A stretch of DNA of 64,000 nt from Gymnorhina tibicen. Lineage: Eukaryota; Chordata; Aves; Passeriformes; Artamidae. Below the pieces are notes generated by a model, which did not search any database, was not told where the DNA came from, and saw only the letters and a program-made list of their open reading frames with translations. The DNA lies in the NCBI GenBank assembly GCA_013399875.1, contig VXAZ01006807.1, forward strand, positions 1,426,001-1,490,000. Reading direction: 5' to 3'. Position numbers and translations under genes: made by a program. Of this stretch, positions 62,500 to 64,000 are shown in pieces. Each line of letters opens with the position of its first letter. Position 1 is the first letter of the stretch.

Positions 62500-64000
62500 T
62501 AATTATTTATACAGTTTTTATTTCTATATAAAGACATTTCTGTAAAATATATGACTTAGAAAAGCTTGAGTGAAGTTATGTTGAAAAGTATAGATTCAGA
62601 TTCCTTTGCCAACCATCTTGCTTAGGAAATTTTTTCAAAATCAAGACTCATATCTTTCTGAAAAGTATATCATGTGACATGAGATGTGATAATAAACACC
62701 TCTAAACAAGCAAACAATAAAATATTCTAGGTCAAGCACAAACTGGAGGTGCAACACAACAATCCTTGAGCATCTTTGATGTCTTCAAAGACCATTTTCT
62801 TGCTGAGAGATGTTCAACCACTCTACTGTGGCCCTCTGCTGAAAACAGGGGGTGTATGTCTAGCCCAGAGCTCATCTTAATAAGAGGAACATTATGTATT
62901 ACAGGACACATGAAACATATATCATTCATATCTTGTCTGATGTTGAACTTTGCCATGTAGGTAGCCATGTTCTTGCAGCCCTTTCCTACGACCAGATTAT
63001 TGGTACAGATATTTCAGGATGTGGCTGTAGAGACAAACCAAGACTTACACATGGAGAGCAGTGAGCAGACAGCAGCAGCAGTGACAGCCAGCACAGAACA
63101 GCGGTGACCACCAGCCTCCTCTGTTTGTAATTCTGAGAGGCTCTGGTGGTTCATCTCACTGGTGACTATTCTATATCATCATAATATTTAGGAGTGCTGT
63201 TCCTGTATAAGTTGATGTAAAACATGAAAAGAAACCCTTGAAGCAGCTGATGAAACACAATAAATCAGTGTTTGAGAGCATGTCAGAGAGAGGGATTCAG
63301 AGCAGCTCTGTGGCTGTTTTCTCTAAAACAACTCACTGCACAGCTTGAACACACAAATGTCTTGGCAGAAATTATCTTAGGGACATTAAACTGGAAAGTG
63401 TGGTGACCACTGAGGTGATTTGTGACGGCAGACAAAACTTTCTACATCTGCTCTCAAATTCAATGAAAAATTAAATTCATTGCTAATTCTCCGTTTTTAA
63501 CTACTGGTCTAATCTATTTTATCTTAAGTGCCCATGTGAACTGTGTTTGAATGGTGTTATAATGCATGATATGTTAATCCTGCATTTATTTTTAATTTAA
63601 CTAATGATGGTTGATTGTTATTAAAAAAAGGAATTTTAGTTTGTAGGTGGTATTATTTGTTACCTTGTGAATCCAGGTCAGAGGTTTTCAATTTTATTTT
63701 TTTTCTATTTGTGACCTTCCTTTTCTTTCTGTTTGCAGCATCATATGTTGTGAACTGCTTTTCTCAGTCAGCTTCTGTGAAGCTCTTAGAAGTGCACTGG
63801 CAGCCTCCAAGAATGCCCAGGAAGCAGGTTGGATACCTCTGGTCATATTTTCCTTCTTGTAATCATGTAGTGTGGCTGTATCTCCTTTTCAGAACAAACG
63901 AATAAAAACAATAAAAAAAAAGACTCGTGGCCTTTGCTATTTTTTAAAAAAATTAACTCCAAGGCTTTTAAAATTCATGTAATGACACTGACATTTTCCC
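62500..64000. other. Unique AT-rich stretch
   Basis: No gene identified. A pyrimidine tract ending TTTCTGTTTGCAG precedes an open segment at about 63740-63825 with an AGCAG|GTTGGA end. The same frame stays open beyond it and AATAAA-rich sequence follows (63900-63917), so an exon call is not justified. Confidence 0.5.

Noticed and set aside
63725..63830. Exon-like segment after TTTCTGTTTGCAG
   Set aside because: The donor is weak and the frame continues past it to a stop; insufficient without transcripts.
1..64000. CRISPR arrays, operons, bacterial-type signals
   Set aside because: No regularly spaced repeats or dense coding; the repeat content is avian nuclear.

Overview
This window looks like bird nuclear DNA, most likely from a songbird. 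It is AT-rich (roughly 60-65% A+T by eye), has no recognisable complete protein-coding gene, and carries a sparse set of repeats typical of avian genomes: 5'-truncated CR1 LINE copies ending in the degenerate ATTCTATGATTCT tail, and several solo LTRs of avian endogenous retroviruses. There are no Alu or L1 copies of mammalian type. The window is best read as a gene desert or part of a very long intron. I found no operon, CRISPR array, tRNA or rRNA, and no intact mobile element.

Layout. 1-7488 is unique AT-rich sequence with one faint MIR/L2-like relic. 7489-8793 is a solo LTR (minus strand) with a 5-bp target-site duplication and a GC-rich core. 8794-25315 is mostly unique, with MIR-like relics, short simple repeats and one possible terminal exon (19342 onward). 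25316-25430 is a CR1 tail. 30108-31600 is a CR1 copy (minus) followed directly by an ERVL-type LTR; the CR1 holds a perfect 136-bp duplication around a single N, which is almost certainly an assembly artefact. 32740-32871 could be a coding exon on the minus strand. 40843-41531 (minus) is the most unusual element: a decayed LINE endonuclease domain of Tx1/L1 type, not CR1 type. 46205-46788 and 53295-54034 are plus-strand CR1 copies. 56770-57790 is a nest in which one avian ERVL-type LTR sits inside another LTR. 59995-60385 is a GGGAA / GGTTTGGGAA array broken by a 230-N gap. 61947-62499 is a CR1 tail (minus) split by a 338-bp LTR with a near-perfect 6-bp target duplication.

The features do not form a working gene system. 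They record successive insertions: an old Tx1-like LINE and MIR-like relics, then CR1, then LTRs landing in CR1 and in older LTRs. A few short open segments with good splice-like flanks are listed as unproven exon candidates. No claim of a new functional system is made.
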